From contig CM050654.1 in NCBI GenBank assembly GCA_027574665.1, positions 33,933,722-33,997,721 of the forward strand: a stretch of 64,000 nucleotides of DNA, read 5' to 3'. A program made the translations under genes and the position numbers. Shown piece by piece: positions 1 through 11,258 of the stretch (position 1 is the first letter of the stretch; the number at the start of each line of letters is the position of its first letter). The notes beneath the pieces were generated by a model. It saw only the letters and a program-made list of their open reading frames with translations, was not told the origin of the DNA and made no database searches. This DNA comes from Rhynochetos jubatus. Taxonomy: Eukaryota; Chordata; Aves; Eurypygiformes; Rhynochetidae.

Positions 1-302
1 GTCTGTACATGAATTGTCATCTCTGGGGATACCTCTTCACAGTTAAGCAGTACTCAAAAGTGCTATGAGGAAACCAGGTTCAGGACTGTTGCAAACAGCT
101 CTGGTTTTGAGTTGTACGGTAGAATGTGCTTTGAGAAGAAAACTGCCAGCTCTGACTGGGGATGGGTTAGATGCAACAGGGATTGACAGCAACCCCTCAC
201 CGTAGGAAATAGTGAAAGAAAGATGTGACCAGTGGGAGATATAATGAAATATAAGAGACACTTCTCAGGAAAGGAGAGAGAAAGGAAAGCAAAATGCCAC
301 TG

Positions 303-316
303 AAAAAAAAAAAAAA
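303..316. repeat. Poly(A) run, 14 nt
   Basis: An uninterrupted run of 14 A, followed by GATTTTGAG. There is no AATAAA just upstream and no recognisable retroposon body, so it is listed as a simple homopolymer. Confidence 0.9.
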
Positions 317-3300
317 GATTTTGAGCGATGAGGCTGCCAGATTTGGCAGAAACATAACAAAGCCCTGAAATTTCAGTAGGCATTTGATGTTGGACATTCG
401 GTTCAGACTGAAAATGAAAAAAGCAATTAGAAGAAATATAGCACGTTCCCTTGGGTCACCACAATCTTCAGCCTTTGGCCTTGACTTTAGAAGCAGAATC
501 TGATTTCTGACACAGTTTCCAAGGTGCCTATATGCGTAATAGCACGGGCACGGGGAAACTTCTGAAATAAGCAAGGAACTATGACTGAAGACCCTCCTAA
601 GGCGTTAGTATTGCCTTGAAAAGCAAGCTCAAGATGAAGTATCTAGTTCCTCACGGTTGGAATAGCAACACTTAAACTGTATAGCATGAATTTAATCAAC
701 AGTTATTTTTTTGGCACAATACATGGCTGTAGGACAGCTTGGTTTTTTTGTTACTCACCGCTTCCCAAGCAATGTTTTATGGCTATTTTGTGCTTTTTAA
801 GTGTGCAGTGGAAAATATTCTGGGTACTTTGCAGTCTGAAAGGAAGATACAGTATTACTATCAAAGGCAATACCAGTAAAAATAAACACAGGCAGACAGA
901 AGGCCATATCCATACTGGGCTTTGCTCTTCTGGACAGTAGTGTTACTTCAGGAAATTGTTTGTCCTGAAAGCTGAAATGGGACAAAGAAGTAATGATCGG
1001 GCTGGTGATTGGGTGATTGGGTATTCCTTCCATGGATGGTGAAAGGTAGAAGCAGAAAATCCTTTGATGGACCAGAATTAGGAGTTATAGGTGTCTTTAT
1101 CATCCCCAAAGGATCTGTGGGTGCGAATGTGGGATTTAGAGGACAGTATTTTTTCCATTATCTCTCATTTAGTGGTGAGGAATGTGCTGGGAGTAAAATG
1201 CCCAGTTCGTGAATATTACCAAATTTATTTCTCAGTTGTAGGATCCAGTGGTAAAGCAGAGGCTGAGAATGTGCTCCACCTTTTCCTCACTATCTTTCTT
1301 GGTTAGGATTAAGCAGAGGTCAGTCTGATTTGCTTTCCCCTCCTTATGTCTCCTGGGGAAGGGAGGGTCTGAGGAAGGCCACAAAACAGCATGACTGCGT
1401 GGGCCTTATCCCCTATATTACCTTTTTGCATCCACCTAGGCTTAGACTGTTATCAAGCATAGACCAAGCAAGGTTCCTGCAGTCCAGATGCAAGTTAGCT
1501 GCTTCTTGAATTTAAACACACTAAACATTCCACTGACTACTTGGCAACATAGCTTCTGCAATGAAAACAGCTTTCTGTAGAAGCATCTTTGCCAGGTGCT
1601 GGTTTAATAGTAGGATTCATCCCTCTTTTTTTCTACTTTCTGGTGGTCCACTGAAATTGTCAGCTATGTATTAAGCAATTCATTGACAGCTTTGAATTCC
1701 ACAAGGTAAAATTCATATTTATCCATCATCCAATGGATAAAGAAATTAAATTTTCTTCATAATGATACTTTGCTTCCTACTTGTTGCCTCTGGCAGTCCA
1801 AGCTCTGAGTCAATGGAAAGACTAGTCCTGTGTGGATGAGGAATGGAGTTCCTGGTCGCTGAAACAGGAAAAAAAATGTATTGCAAGGTAAGAAAAACAG
1901 GACAGGAGAAAGCCAAGGCAAAGGATGAAATTATTTGGTGTGACCTAATATATTCTTAATATGTGGATTGGAATGATAGAAAAAATTCGGAAAGGATCTG
2001 GTATCATCCTATAAAGTTTGTAAGAGAGACCAGCAGAACGTGTGTTTTGTGGCAGCTTGTCTGTTCACTCTCACCGTGGGCTTTTTCTCACACATGAATC
2101 TGACTGTCCTCCTAACCTGGCCTCAGGTGGTTTTGTACAGCCTTGCTGAAGATCTTGCTGCTAGACGAAATTGCGCTTGGCAGCTGCACTGACTGTATTA
2201 AAGTTAGTTTGGGTAGGTCTGTGCATGTTATGTGCTAAGCTGTTGGGCACTTTACATTTTGCAAATCTCCGGTGAGATGTTAATACCACCCTGGACAAAG
2301 CACCGTTTGTGGGATTTGATGGGATTACTTAACAGGCTGTCTTTCTCTGTATAAATCTGGCAGCACCGGGGCTTGGACAGCATGCCCTCACAGCTCCTCT
2401 TCCATCCCAGCTGGACTGTCTGTCTGCAGGGTTCGGTCCCAGCCTGAAAGAGTTAGCAGGGTTGTTGAACCACTGACAGTTATCCTCTCCCCAGGTAGTC
2501 AGGGAACAGGCAGGGATGTGGTTATAGATTTTGTTTGCTGGCTAGAACTCTGGCAGCTTGGCAGGAGGCGAGTTCGGTATCAGGATCAGATAGCTCTAAG
2601 CTACCTGTCAGGAGGAAGAAGTAGGAGAGAGATTATGACTGTGATGAGGTGTGGATTATCTTGCTGCTTGTTATTTGGGGCTGTGCTTAATGGCAAGATG
2701 CAGCTCTGTGAAGACTGAAGAGTGAATATGCAGCCAAAAATGTGTGCTAGGGTATATATCCTCGCACAGTCTATTTAAAATCATCGGCACAGGGGTGTCA
2801 GAAGACCTTATTTTCACCCAGCAGCGAGGCAAGACTACAGCTGAATGATTCCCTTCCTCCTTGAGCATCATATTTTTCTGTTCTGTTGCAGCAAATAAAC
2901 CAGCAAAGTTAAGCAGGCTGGAGCTAATGAGAGGCCACTGGAAAGCAGTATGTGAATAATGTAAATGTCTTACTATGATAAGACGGTGTATTTTCATTAG
3001 GTTGGAACAGCATTGACAGGGCAGCTGAAGAGCCCTTTGGCAATATGAAGGCTAATTACTTGCCATGAAGAAACGAAAACTTGTCAAGCGGGAGCTCTGG
3101 CATTGCTCAGTTCAATAAATCAAGGCAATAAATCATACCCAACAGGGGCCCTGTGCCATTTTAGGCTATCCATGATGTGTGTGGGAGTGGAGAAACCAAA
3201 CACTGGAAACACAGTGTCATCTTAAATAGGGGCTGATTTTATGTAGTTTATGAAATATTATTTCCACTCTTGGATTTTATTGTTTGTTTTGAATAATACA

Positions 3301-5642
3301 TGTACACTGAATGAGGTGGAGAACGGTGAATAGGGTGCATCTGTAGATGAGTATAAATTGAAAATGGAGATGCAGTGAAAGGGCTATATTGTTTTCTTTA
3401 CTTAGTGCTCAGGACAAGAACCTTAATCATGTTACTTGGTTCTGTTTCCTCACTGCATGGCCTCCAGATTAGCTGATCAAGTGCTTTCAGAGGTGCAAAT
3501 ACCTCTTCAGGGCACACTGGTTCTCAAGGGGCTGTGGTGTCTCTGTTTTCTGATTGCCTTCCAGATTAGGGGACTACTGAGTACTACCCTGATCTTTTCA
3601 GTTTTTACGGGCAGCCCATCCTCCACTCCTAAACCCTGTAGAATTCATCATCCCTGTTGAGCAAAGTTTAAGCAGAAGTTTAAGTCCCACTGACATTAAT
3701 GCATTTCAGTATATACTTAAACACTTTGTGGAAGTGAAGTCTGGTTCACTTTTCTGAGTTTTTCATCTCCCTATCATCTGAAATACTACAGACATCGATA
3801 TCAACGATACATGGAGGTCTGCTCAACTTCAAATTTCGTTCTTAACAAGCAGATTCACCTTTTTTACAGATGTTGTAGTGTCTCACTACATGAAAGACCT
3901 GAATGAGAAGTAGAGCTAGGCCGTGATAAGCTCATGTGAGATAGGTGTGCTAACAGGAGAGAGAAGAAGACATTTTTAATTTTTTTTTGTTTTCTTTTTA
4001 CTCAAAAAAGTATTTTTGTAATATGCATTTCCTGCCTTACTCCTGACATGTCAGTTTATGCCAGATGCCTTCCCAGTGTTCATGGAGTTTTCAATTGCAA
4101 ATTATCTCTGAAACATCTATAGTAACACCTTTTTACATCTGTGCTTATTGATTTACATACTTGCAATATTCAGTTGGTACTTTGGCTGATACCAACTGGT
4201 TATTCCAAAAAACCCAATTTCTTTAGAACAAAACCAAGTAAAATACACATTTTCAGGCAGATATTTCTTGATACTCAGAAATACCCCTGTATACCTGTCT
4301 CTTTATTTATATCCAGATTTTTTTCTTAAAAATATTAACGAATGCAAATATAACAAAATTATCAGTATATGACAAAAACCTTTTTAAATGAAAATAGTAT
4401 TTACACTGTGTAAGTACTGCAGAGCTAAATAATACTGTATATCTGCTTAAAAATTCTTTAAAACGACGGATTTTCATTGCTGCTCATTTCCATTTTCAGT
4501 AGCCTGGTTATTTACATGAACTTAGCAAATATAGCTAAGAGAAATGAGCTTTATCAAAAGGCATGAATAAAGAGGAAAATAATTCTCTAGTCAGAGATGT
4601 TACATACTACTCATGCTGTATTACAGGAAGATTTTGGTTTTGTTCTAGAAGTAACAGAGCTTTTAGATGTTTTTGAGTCAAATGCAGCACAGTAACATTG
4701 ACAGCACAGCTAGCAAGTCTTGTGCTTGGTGCCATCTGATAAAGTTAAGGTTGTATGGTTGATAAGGTGGTATGATTCAAGCCCAGCTTTCACAGAAACT
4801 GAAAGTACCCATCATGGCATCAAACGTGATTTTTCCTGTTTTTCAGGTTGCTTCTTGGCCCCTATCATGAGCCCAAAGACTTTAGGTGGGGTGGAATATT
4901 TTACTGGCTTGTCTGGCAGAGAGCAGGGTGCTCCAGTGTCCTGTTCCTGCAGAAGGAACGGAATAAATGTGATGGGTTTCAATCCCTATGCTGGAGAGAA
5001 TTTTCTTTCTGTCTTCCTTGTCTCCTCCCTCTTTGTCTCCATCCTGAGATCCTTGTCAGTCCATGTTGAGGAAAATTTTTTTCTGAACCCACATCTGTAG
5101 GATCATGATCCTGATAACAAGAAAAATCAGCCAAACCATGGAAGAATGAGGATTCTTCATGCCACCTCTAATCCATGCATCTGAGTGTGCTGAACCTACC
5201 AATGTCCAGCCTCAGAGGATAGCAAACTGACAAAATATGCCGACAATTTGGGATGGCAGAGGTGGGAGGAGGTAAGAAGCAGATCCCTTTTGATTTCTGA
5301 GGCAAAAGGCTGGAGTGTTATAAATATATTGCAGTTAGGACAAAGCTGTGGGTTTTGTTGAAATTTTTCGTGAAGGAAGGAAATCTGCACTGAAGTTGTT
5401 TTACCAGCGCAAGCAACACATTATCTGGAAGATGCATCCACTTGGTTGGCTTTCAGTGTTTGCAGTAACAAAGTTGTTGCCGTGGAGAGGAAAGGAGAAA
5501 GGCAGTTTTGTAACTAGCAATATAGAATGGCAACAAAAAAGTTGCCATTTGGTTGGATTCAGCCATATTGCAAAACCATGAAGAACAGATGTATTCGTAG
5601 AGATTTATTTAGTCCATTGTGATACAACAGTAGTTGTAAAAC

Positions 5643-5655
5643 AAAAAAAAAAAAA
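5643..5655. repeat. Poly(A) run, 13 nt
   Basis: A pure run of 13 A. No polyadenylation signal was seen within 40 nt upstream on the plus strand, so a retroposon tail is not supported. Confidence 0.9.
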
Positions 5656-6621
5656 TCCTGGTGTAATTACCTCATCTTCACTGGGTAGCTCATTAAAATC
5701 TCATAATGAAAGAGTTCAAGTTTTGTCAAGTTCCTTGAGGCAAATTTTTTAATGAAGATAGCAGGCTTTTTCACTAGCGACTCAAAGGTGAATTAGCCTT
5801 GGGTAATGCATATAACGTGGAAATACCCTAAGATCCTATCACAGTGAAAAGACTGTATTAGTGGTCATGTTTCATTCTTCTCTGTTTCTTTTCTTTTCAA
5901 TTAGATTGCAAGTAAGGACTTCTAAAAGCATTAGCATATAACATATTACAAAGAGTCTATCAGCAATTCTATGTTAAACTTCCATTTTTAGGTTGGGTTG
6001 TATAAAATCTCATTTTAGGCTGATAGTCAGCAGTAAAATAAGTTGGAAACCATGCTGCGTGGGAGCTGTGGTATATTTATCTCATATTTCAAAATTACTT
6101 CTCAGAAATTGGAATCTTGTATTTATGCCATCAGTAAGGTCTGAATGTAAGCCTTTTGTAACTAAAAATGATAGTTCCTGGAATAGGAACTAAAACCTGA
6201 AGGGCTGAGGCTACAAAAGGAGGACTTACAGGATCAAATTTTCAGACTCCTGACTTCTTAATTGAATCCATGTAAATGCCTGTAGAGATCTGAGTCTCAG
6301 GTATGACAAAGTTGCTGTTTAAATGTGTAGCCTAGTGCCCTCAGGGTATTCAGGAATGCTGAGTTAAGCATACGAAGGGGGGGACCATAAAGATGAACAT
6401 GCTGCTTAGAGAGATGCCTAACCTTAGATGGACACTGAGAATTGGGGTGTTTTTAGTCTTAGACCTAAAAAAAATTTGGGGGAAGGTTTCATGAGGCTGC
6501 TAAGCTCCCCTTAGTCCAAACTGTTTCTTCCTTTGCTTCCCTTCTGCCATCTCTGGTGATCTTCTGGTCCCATTATTGAGACTATTTTGCTTGCTAAACC
6601 CACAGAAATCAAACTCAGGAG

Positions 6622-6635
6622 AAAAAAAAAAAAAA
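6622..6635. repeat. Poly(A) run, 14 nt
   Basis: A pure run of 14 A about 130 bp left of the LTR-like element. The minus-strand LTR would lie on its right, so the run is not the tail of that element. It is listed as a simple homopolymer. Confidence 0.9.
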
Positions 6636-6763
6636 TAACCCCGAAACCTTTATTTTCTGTCTAGCTAAATAGCTTTCATATTTAATGAGTTGCATTGACT
6701 TTCTGTGGGATTAGACAGGTGTTAGAGCCAGAGTGTTTGAGAAGCATGTAGCTAAAATACGGA

Positions 6764-7380
6764 TGCGATGGGTTGGCCCTGGCTGGAGACCAAATGCCCA
6801 CCAAAACTGCTCCATCTTTCCCCTCAGCTGGGCAGGGGAGAGAAAATATGAAAAGCTCATGGTTCAAGATAAGGACAGGGAGAGATCACTCAGCAATTAC
6901 CGTCATGAGCAAAACAGACTCGACTTGGGGAAAATTTTCATTTATTGCCAATCAAATCAAAGTAAAACAGAACTAAAACCAAATCTTAAAAACCTCTTCC
7001 ACCCACCCCTCCCTTCTTCCCAAGCTCATCTTTGCTCCCCATTTCTCTACCTCTATCCCAAGTGGTGCAGGGGAATGGGGAATGGGGGTTGTGGTCAGTC
7101 CATCACACGTCATCTCTGCCGCTTCTTCCTCCTCAGGGGAGGATCCTCACACTCTGCCCCTGCTCCACTGTGGGGTCCCTCCCATGGGAGACAGTCCTCC
7201 ACCAACTTCTCCAACGTGAGTCCTTCCCATGATCTGCAGTTCGTCACCAACTGCTCCAGCCTGAGTCCCTTCCACGGGGTGCAGTCCTTTGGGAGCAGAC
7301 TGCTACAGCCTGGGTCCCCTGCCAGGGTCACAGCCTCCTGCAGTCATCCCCCTGCTCCAGTGTGGGGTCCTCCAGTAATG
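6764..7380 (-). mobile_element. Degraded solo LTR of an avian endogenous retrovirus (probable)
   Basis: The segment begins on the plus strand at TGCGATGGGTTGGCCCTGG, so read on the minus strand it ends in CA, as LTRs do. A minus-strand AATAAA lies at 6941-6946, which fits the R region of an LTR. From 7161 a degenerate unit starting TGCTCCA recurs five times (7161, 7207, 7252, 7301, 7353). By recall, several bird ERV LTRs carry similar iterated units with the same flanking sequence, and that resemblance is the basis for the call. Similarity fades after about 7380, so the 5' part of the LTR appears lost or too diverged. No gag, pol or env frame is adjacent, so it reads as a solo remnant. The plus-strand open frame across it (6733-7386, GTG start) and the minus-strand frame at 7110-7331 are by-products of the repeats. 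I do not assign a family name. Confidence 0.6.
7161..7380. repeat. Five degenerate 45-52 bp tandem units inside the LTR-like element
   Basis: Units begin with TGCTCCA or a close variant at 7161, 7207, 7252, 7301 and 7353, giving spacings of 46, 45, 49 and 52 bp. Each continues with a form of GTGGGGTCC or GTGAGTCC, and most then carry an ATGGG/ACGGG word and a CAGTCCT word. The units differ from each other at many positions, so the array is old or was always imperfect. The near-multiple-of-three lengths keep long frames open on both strands without implying coding. Confidence 0.8.
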
Positions 7381-7889
7381 CCTTAGTTCAGGTTGGTTCA
7401 CAACTGCTAGCACAGCTGCAGTGCTGCATTGTGCTCTTTCTACCCAGTGCCTTAGTCCTTCCCTTAGTTGAGGAAGAAAAGGAGAGGGCATGAGCCCTGT
7501 GACCTCATGCATGGGCTGTACATGTCAGGAAACCTGCTTAGAAGGTCACCCTTCACATGCAAAGAAGTGGTTTATGCCTGTATGACCATTTCCCAGGAGA
7601 ACACTGTAAGCGCAGGATGCTGGAGGTACCCTTCCCCTCAGCCTTTCCTGCTGAAGCCATGTTGATGTGCAGTGGAGAATTTGGCAGCACAGGGTGGTGG
7701 GGAAGGGCAGCCCTGGGTAAGCTGGTGAGGAGCTCTCCAGCCTTGCCGTGGGTAGGGGGAAGAAAGAGGCTTTCTGAGTCTGAGCCAGTGCCCTGAGCCA
7801 GTCTGTGAAAATTCCACTCTGGACTACTCTTGCCCACTCAGGCTTTCACCTTTCATAAGGCACCAGAAACACCCCTTGAGCTGAGAGAT

Positions 7890-7930
7890 CGTGAAACCTC
7901 AACAAGATTTCAACGTGAAATCTCAACAAG
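7890..7930. repeat. 17-bp direct repeat, period 24 bp
   Basis: CGTGAAACCTCAACAAG at 7890-7906 recurs at 7914-7930 with a single C-to-T difference. The seven bases between are ATTTCAA. It could be a local duplication by replication slippage. No transposable element lies between the copies. Confidence 0.85.
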
Positions 7931-8167
7931 GCAACTTCAGAACCTCCCTTTTGTTTCAGGTGGGTGACCACACAGCTGTAAAACAGTAATAAAGTAAAAC
8001 CTGGGTTGATTATCTAAAGAAGAAAGATCTATTATCTCTGCGACATTATTAATCCCAGCTCATCCAGTCTAAATATATTTCAAACTGATTAATATTCCGT
8101 GCTGTAGGAACAGTCCTGTTCTAGGGACATTCTGTTCTCTCAAGCTTTCCATTTCTGAGCATGCTAA

Positions 8168-8260
8168 ATTTGCATCCACAGTATGCAGCTTAATGGCAGG
8201 TGATTTTCTAGTTCTAACAACAATTTTGTAACTAGTTTGCATGCACAGTGCTATATAAAG
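8168..8260 (+). promoter_or_regulatory. Octamer plus TATA-like pair (speculative)
   Basis: A perfect POU octamer ATTTGCAT lies at 8168-8175, a one-mismatch octamer GTTTGCAT at 8235-8242, and a TATATAAAG box with GC-rich 3' flank at 8252-8260. Octamer-TATA arrangements occur in some vertebrate promoters. No open frame or exon starts downstream: the first ATG gives only about 15 codons. The match may be chance in AT-rich DNA. Confidence 0.18.
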
Positions 8261-8967
8261 CCCAGCCAATCAATGCTGACTACTGAGAAGCAGGAAAAAA
8301 GAAATCCACTGATGACATTTTAAAGCCCTTTTAGAAATCCTCAGGATTGCAGACTTTTTGACAACATTTAGGTAAAAGGCATTCTTTTCACCTCCTTAGG
8401 CTGTGTATTAGCTAATTTTTTATGTCGTGTTTTTGGAGATCTCTGATGTACAGATATCCATCCACACACGCAGCTCCCTCTAGCACATATCCTGGGAAGT
8501 TAATAAGATCAGCAGGATCCCTGTTTCTCTGACGGCTCTCAGTGGATGTAAATGCAAATAGAGTGATGAGAATGAGAGATGAGCTGCTTTTTGCCACTGG
8601 GGGCTTTATTGATCCATTTATAGAGAGAAGGTTTTAGAAGTCAATAACCTTTGCTTTCCTTGAGCAAATAGTTTTGATCAAATAGTTGAGGGCGTAAAGC
8701 AGAGGAAGCTTTAGAAGATGCCTGAAGGGGAAGTTAGGATACGGGCTTTTCATTCTTTTAGGCAAGGTACACTGTGGGGAGAGGTAGCAATTTTTCTGCT
8801 TTTTTTTCATAGGTGATCTTAACAATTGGTCAATTCTTCATGGCTTAAGGATTGATTAATCAAGGAATTGGTTGGTTTTTTTCCCTCATTCTTGGAGCGG
8901 AATTCAGAGGAAGGGCTTACTTAAGAAATATGAATGGAATATATATAAATCAATATTTTCCATAACA

Positions 8968-9915
8968 CATAGAATCATAGAATGGTTTAGTTTGGAAGGG
9001 ACCTTAAAGCCCACCCAGTCCCACCCCCTGCCATGGGCAGGGACACCCTCCACTAGACCACGTTGCACCAAGCCTCATCCAGCCTGGCCTTGAACGCTTC
9101 CAGGCATGGGGCATCCACAGCTTCTCTGGGCAACCTGTCCCACTGCCTCACCACCCTCTCCGGGAGGGATTTCTTTCTTCTATCTCATCTGTATCTCCCT
9201 GCTTTCAATTTAAACCCGTTACCCCTTGTACTGTCACTACAGGCCCTTCTAAAAAGTCCCCCCACCAGCTTTCTTGTCCGTCCCTCTAGGTACTGGAAGG
9301 TGCTATAAGGTCTCCCCGGGGCCTTCTCTTCTCCAGGCTGAACAACCCCAACTGTCTCAGCCTTTCTTCATAGGAGAGGTGCTCCAGCCCTCTGGGCATC
9401 TTCGTGGCCTCCTCTGCAATCACTCCAACCAGTCTATTTCTTTCTTATGTTGGGGGCCGCAGAGCTGGACACAGCACTCCAGGTGGGGTCTCATGAGAGC
9501 AGAGTCGAGGGGGAGAATCCCCTCCCTCGACCTACTGGCCATGTTTTTCTGGATACAGCCCAGGATATGGTTGTCTTTCTGGGCTGCCAGCACACACTGC
9601 CGGCTCACGTCCGGCTTTTCATCCCCCAGTACCCCGAAGTCCTTCTCCTCAGGGCTGCTCTTGATCCATTCTCAACCCAGCCTGTACTTGTGCTTGGGAT
9701 TGCCCTGACCCAAGTGCAGGACCTTGAACTCGGCCTTGCTGAACTCCATGAGGTTGGCCCAGGCCCACCTCTCCAGTCTGTCCAGGTCCCTCTGGATGGC
9801 ATCCCTTCCCTCCAGCGTGTCGACAGCACCACACAGCTTGGTGTCATGAGCAAACTTGCTGAGGGTGCACTCCATCGCACCGTCCATGTCACCAACAAAG
9901 GTGTTGAACATCATT
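8968..9915 (-). mobile_element. CR1 LINE, 5'-truncated, minus strand
   Basis: A non-LTR retrotransposon copy of about 0.95 kb. Its 3' end is at the left: read on the minus strand it ends CCATTCTATGATTCTATG, the octamer-type tail that replaces poly(A) in CR1. Next to the tail is the typical 3' UTR with GGTCCCTTCCAA, and further in come pieces of the ORF2 C-terminal region and reverse transcriptase. It is truncated at about 9915, inside the RT domain, as is usual for CR1. Frameshifts and stops break the coding part, so the copy cannot move itself. The family placement is secure from the tail and ORF2 fragments. The subfamily is not assigned, but its 3' UTR is of the same type as the 56412-56505 fragment and unlike the 22160-23020 copy. 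Confidence 0.95.
9420..9914 (-). pseudogene. CR1 ORF2 remnant (reverse transcriptase and C-terminal region)
   Basis: Two minus-strand frames carry recognisable CR1 ORF2 sequence. The first (9914 down to 9672) begins inside the RT domain. About 20 residues in is the block SKFAHDTKL, equivalent to the polymerase catalytic box that is normally FADD in CR1. It goes on to a block with LGQGNPKHKY. The second (9608 down to 9420) carries the downstream region with CVLAAQKDNHILGCIQ and MRPHLE. The two parts are in different frames or separated by stops, so the gene is broken. The first aspartate of the FADD box is replaced by histidine (codon at 9846-9848), which alone should abolish activity. The N-terminal endonuclease and most of the RT are missing through 5' truncation. 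Confidence 0.85.
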
Positions 9916-10661
9916 CACTATTTTGTAGTGTATTGTTAAAATGGTGACTTCTCTTTAAAGGAAAAATAGATACAAACCCACAAATCTTTATCTTCTTCTC
10001 CTTACAAATCAGCTTACATATCTGTCTTGGGAGTCCTCTAACTCTGCTCTGACATCTTAATGGTTATTTTTATGCACCCAATTTAGAGGTACCACGAAGC
10101 TCTATAGAAATAGAAAGAAACCCTGGTTTTTGAGGGTCTTGCTGTCTAAAGCTAGCTGTGAGTCTCAACTTCCTTTCCACATTTGTTTTTTTAATTTGTC
10201 TGGTCCAGAGTTGAAATCCAGGATCGTGAATGGAAAAGCTTATAACTGATACCCTGCAAATTAAAGTTTACAAAATGAAATATGTTCCCTGTGATCTCCA
10301 AGAGTTTATAGCTAAAAGCTATGTGATTCTTCTTATTTTAGGCAAAATCTCTCTCTCTAAATACCGGCAGTGCAACTGAACAATTGGTCTTGTGACTACA
10401 CAACTGGAAATAGGAGTTTTGGTAGGTCTGAGATTTTGGAATTTTGTTTAATATCACTCTTGGAGTGGAAAGCTTGTAATTTTCAAGATCAGTTTTGTGA
10501 TCGAGGAGCGTGACGTGTTAAATCCCAAGCTCTGCCTTGACCCTGAATTCTTTGATTCATAGTGGAAATCATAAGGCTTCTGGTTCCTTGGGTGAAGCAT
10601 TATAAATGTTTGCAAGTTGGATCTGCTCCAAAGTTGAAAAGCCTGACCTAGGTTCCCAGAA

Positions 10662-10697
10662 GGAAAGCTTTATAAAGCTTCCTTTATAAAGCTTTCC
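10662..10697. repeat. Perfect 16-bp inverted repeat with 4-nt loop
   Basis: The left arm GGAAAGCTTTATAAAG (10662-10677) is the exact reverse complement of CTTTATAAAGCTTTCC (10682-10697). The loop is CTTC. The arms do not extend beyond 16 bp. Each arm contains AAGCTT and TATAAAG. It could be the fused ends of a small DNA transposon, a cruciform-prone site or a short hairpin transcript. None of these is otherwise supported. Confidence 0.95.
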
Positions 10698-11229
10698 CTT
10701 TTATTTGCAAAAACTGAGCCTTCACTGTGAAACGTATTTTTTTTAACTAATCATCCTTTCCCAACAGAAATCTGTTTCATCATAAGGTTTTGACTGCTTG
10801 TAGTCATAACACTGTGCGAGGTGACAGACAGTAGTGTGGGAAATTATTTCCTTTACAGGGAAAGAAATAACATATAAACTGAGCAGAAACCACTCCAGCT
10901 GTGTGAAGGAATGCTCAGAATCTCTGAAAACACAGCCATTAGGTTTTAGGTTCTTCAGCATCTTTCTAGCTTCAGTATTAGAAAAATGACCAGTAATTTC
11001 TAAAATATTGTGATTTTTCTCCCTCCCTTCCATTTTTATCATACAGAAAAAAGGTCTGAAATTGTCATTTTCTGCCTCTTCTTTTCACTCCTTACTCACA
11101 TGGAAGGAGAATCTCTCATTTGGCCATCGAAATGTTGTCTCATCTTGGGTACAATCAGATGTTGCCTTCTGAAAGCTCCTCTGCAAAGTGTGTGTCATGG
11201 TGCATGGGGGGAATTGAACTGCAAAGTTC

Positions 11230-11258
11230 AAGGAAGGAAGGAAGGAAGAAAGGAAGGA
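11230..11258. repeat. GGAA microsatellite
   Basis: About seven tandem GGAA-type units with one interruption (GAAGAAAGG). Multiple GGAA units can bind ETS factors, but the array is short. Confidence 0.9.

Larger units (their letters stand above)
1..6763. other. Unique noncoding DNA, no gene recognised
   Basis: No open frame here resembles a known protein. The longest is a 126-codon plus-strand frame ending at 5100, which shows no domain and no splice context I trust. The stretch holds three pure A-runs (303-316, 5643-5655, 6622-6635) and several T-rich patches, for example around 3976-4000. A segment at about 2880-3140 has the look of conserved noncoding sequence, with several TAAT and CAATAAAT words and little low-complexity DNA, but this is an impression without alignment. 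No promoter, RNA gene or mobile element was identified in the rest. Confidence 0.6.
7381..8967. other. Unique noncoding DNA between LTR remnant and CR1
   Basis: No gene recognised. The left part (about 7400-7850) is richer in G and C than the surroundings and may be the worn 5' portion of the neighbouring LTR, but I cannot align it. The stretch also contains an imperfect direct repeat at 7890-7930 and a POU-octamer/TATA-like pair at 8168-8260. A 61-codon minus-strand frame at 8412-8597 has a hydrophobic start but no other sign of being an exon. Confidence 0.55.

Noticed and set aside
6733..7386. 217-codon plus-strand open frame
   Set aside because: It starts at GTG and lies almost wholly inside the LTR-like repeat. 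Its length comes from the near-multiple-of-three tandem units.
9274..9947. Plus-strand frames of 144 and 166 codons
   Set aside because: They are antisense to the minus-strand CR1 copy and reflect its GC-rich ORF2 region.
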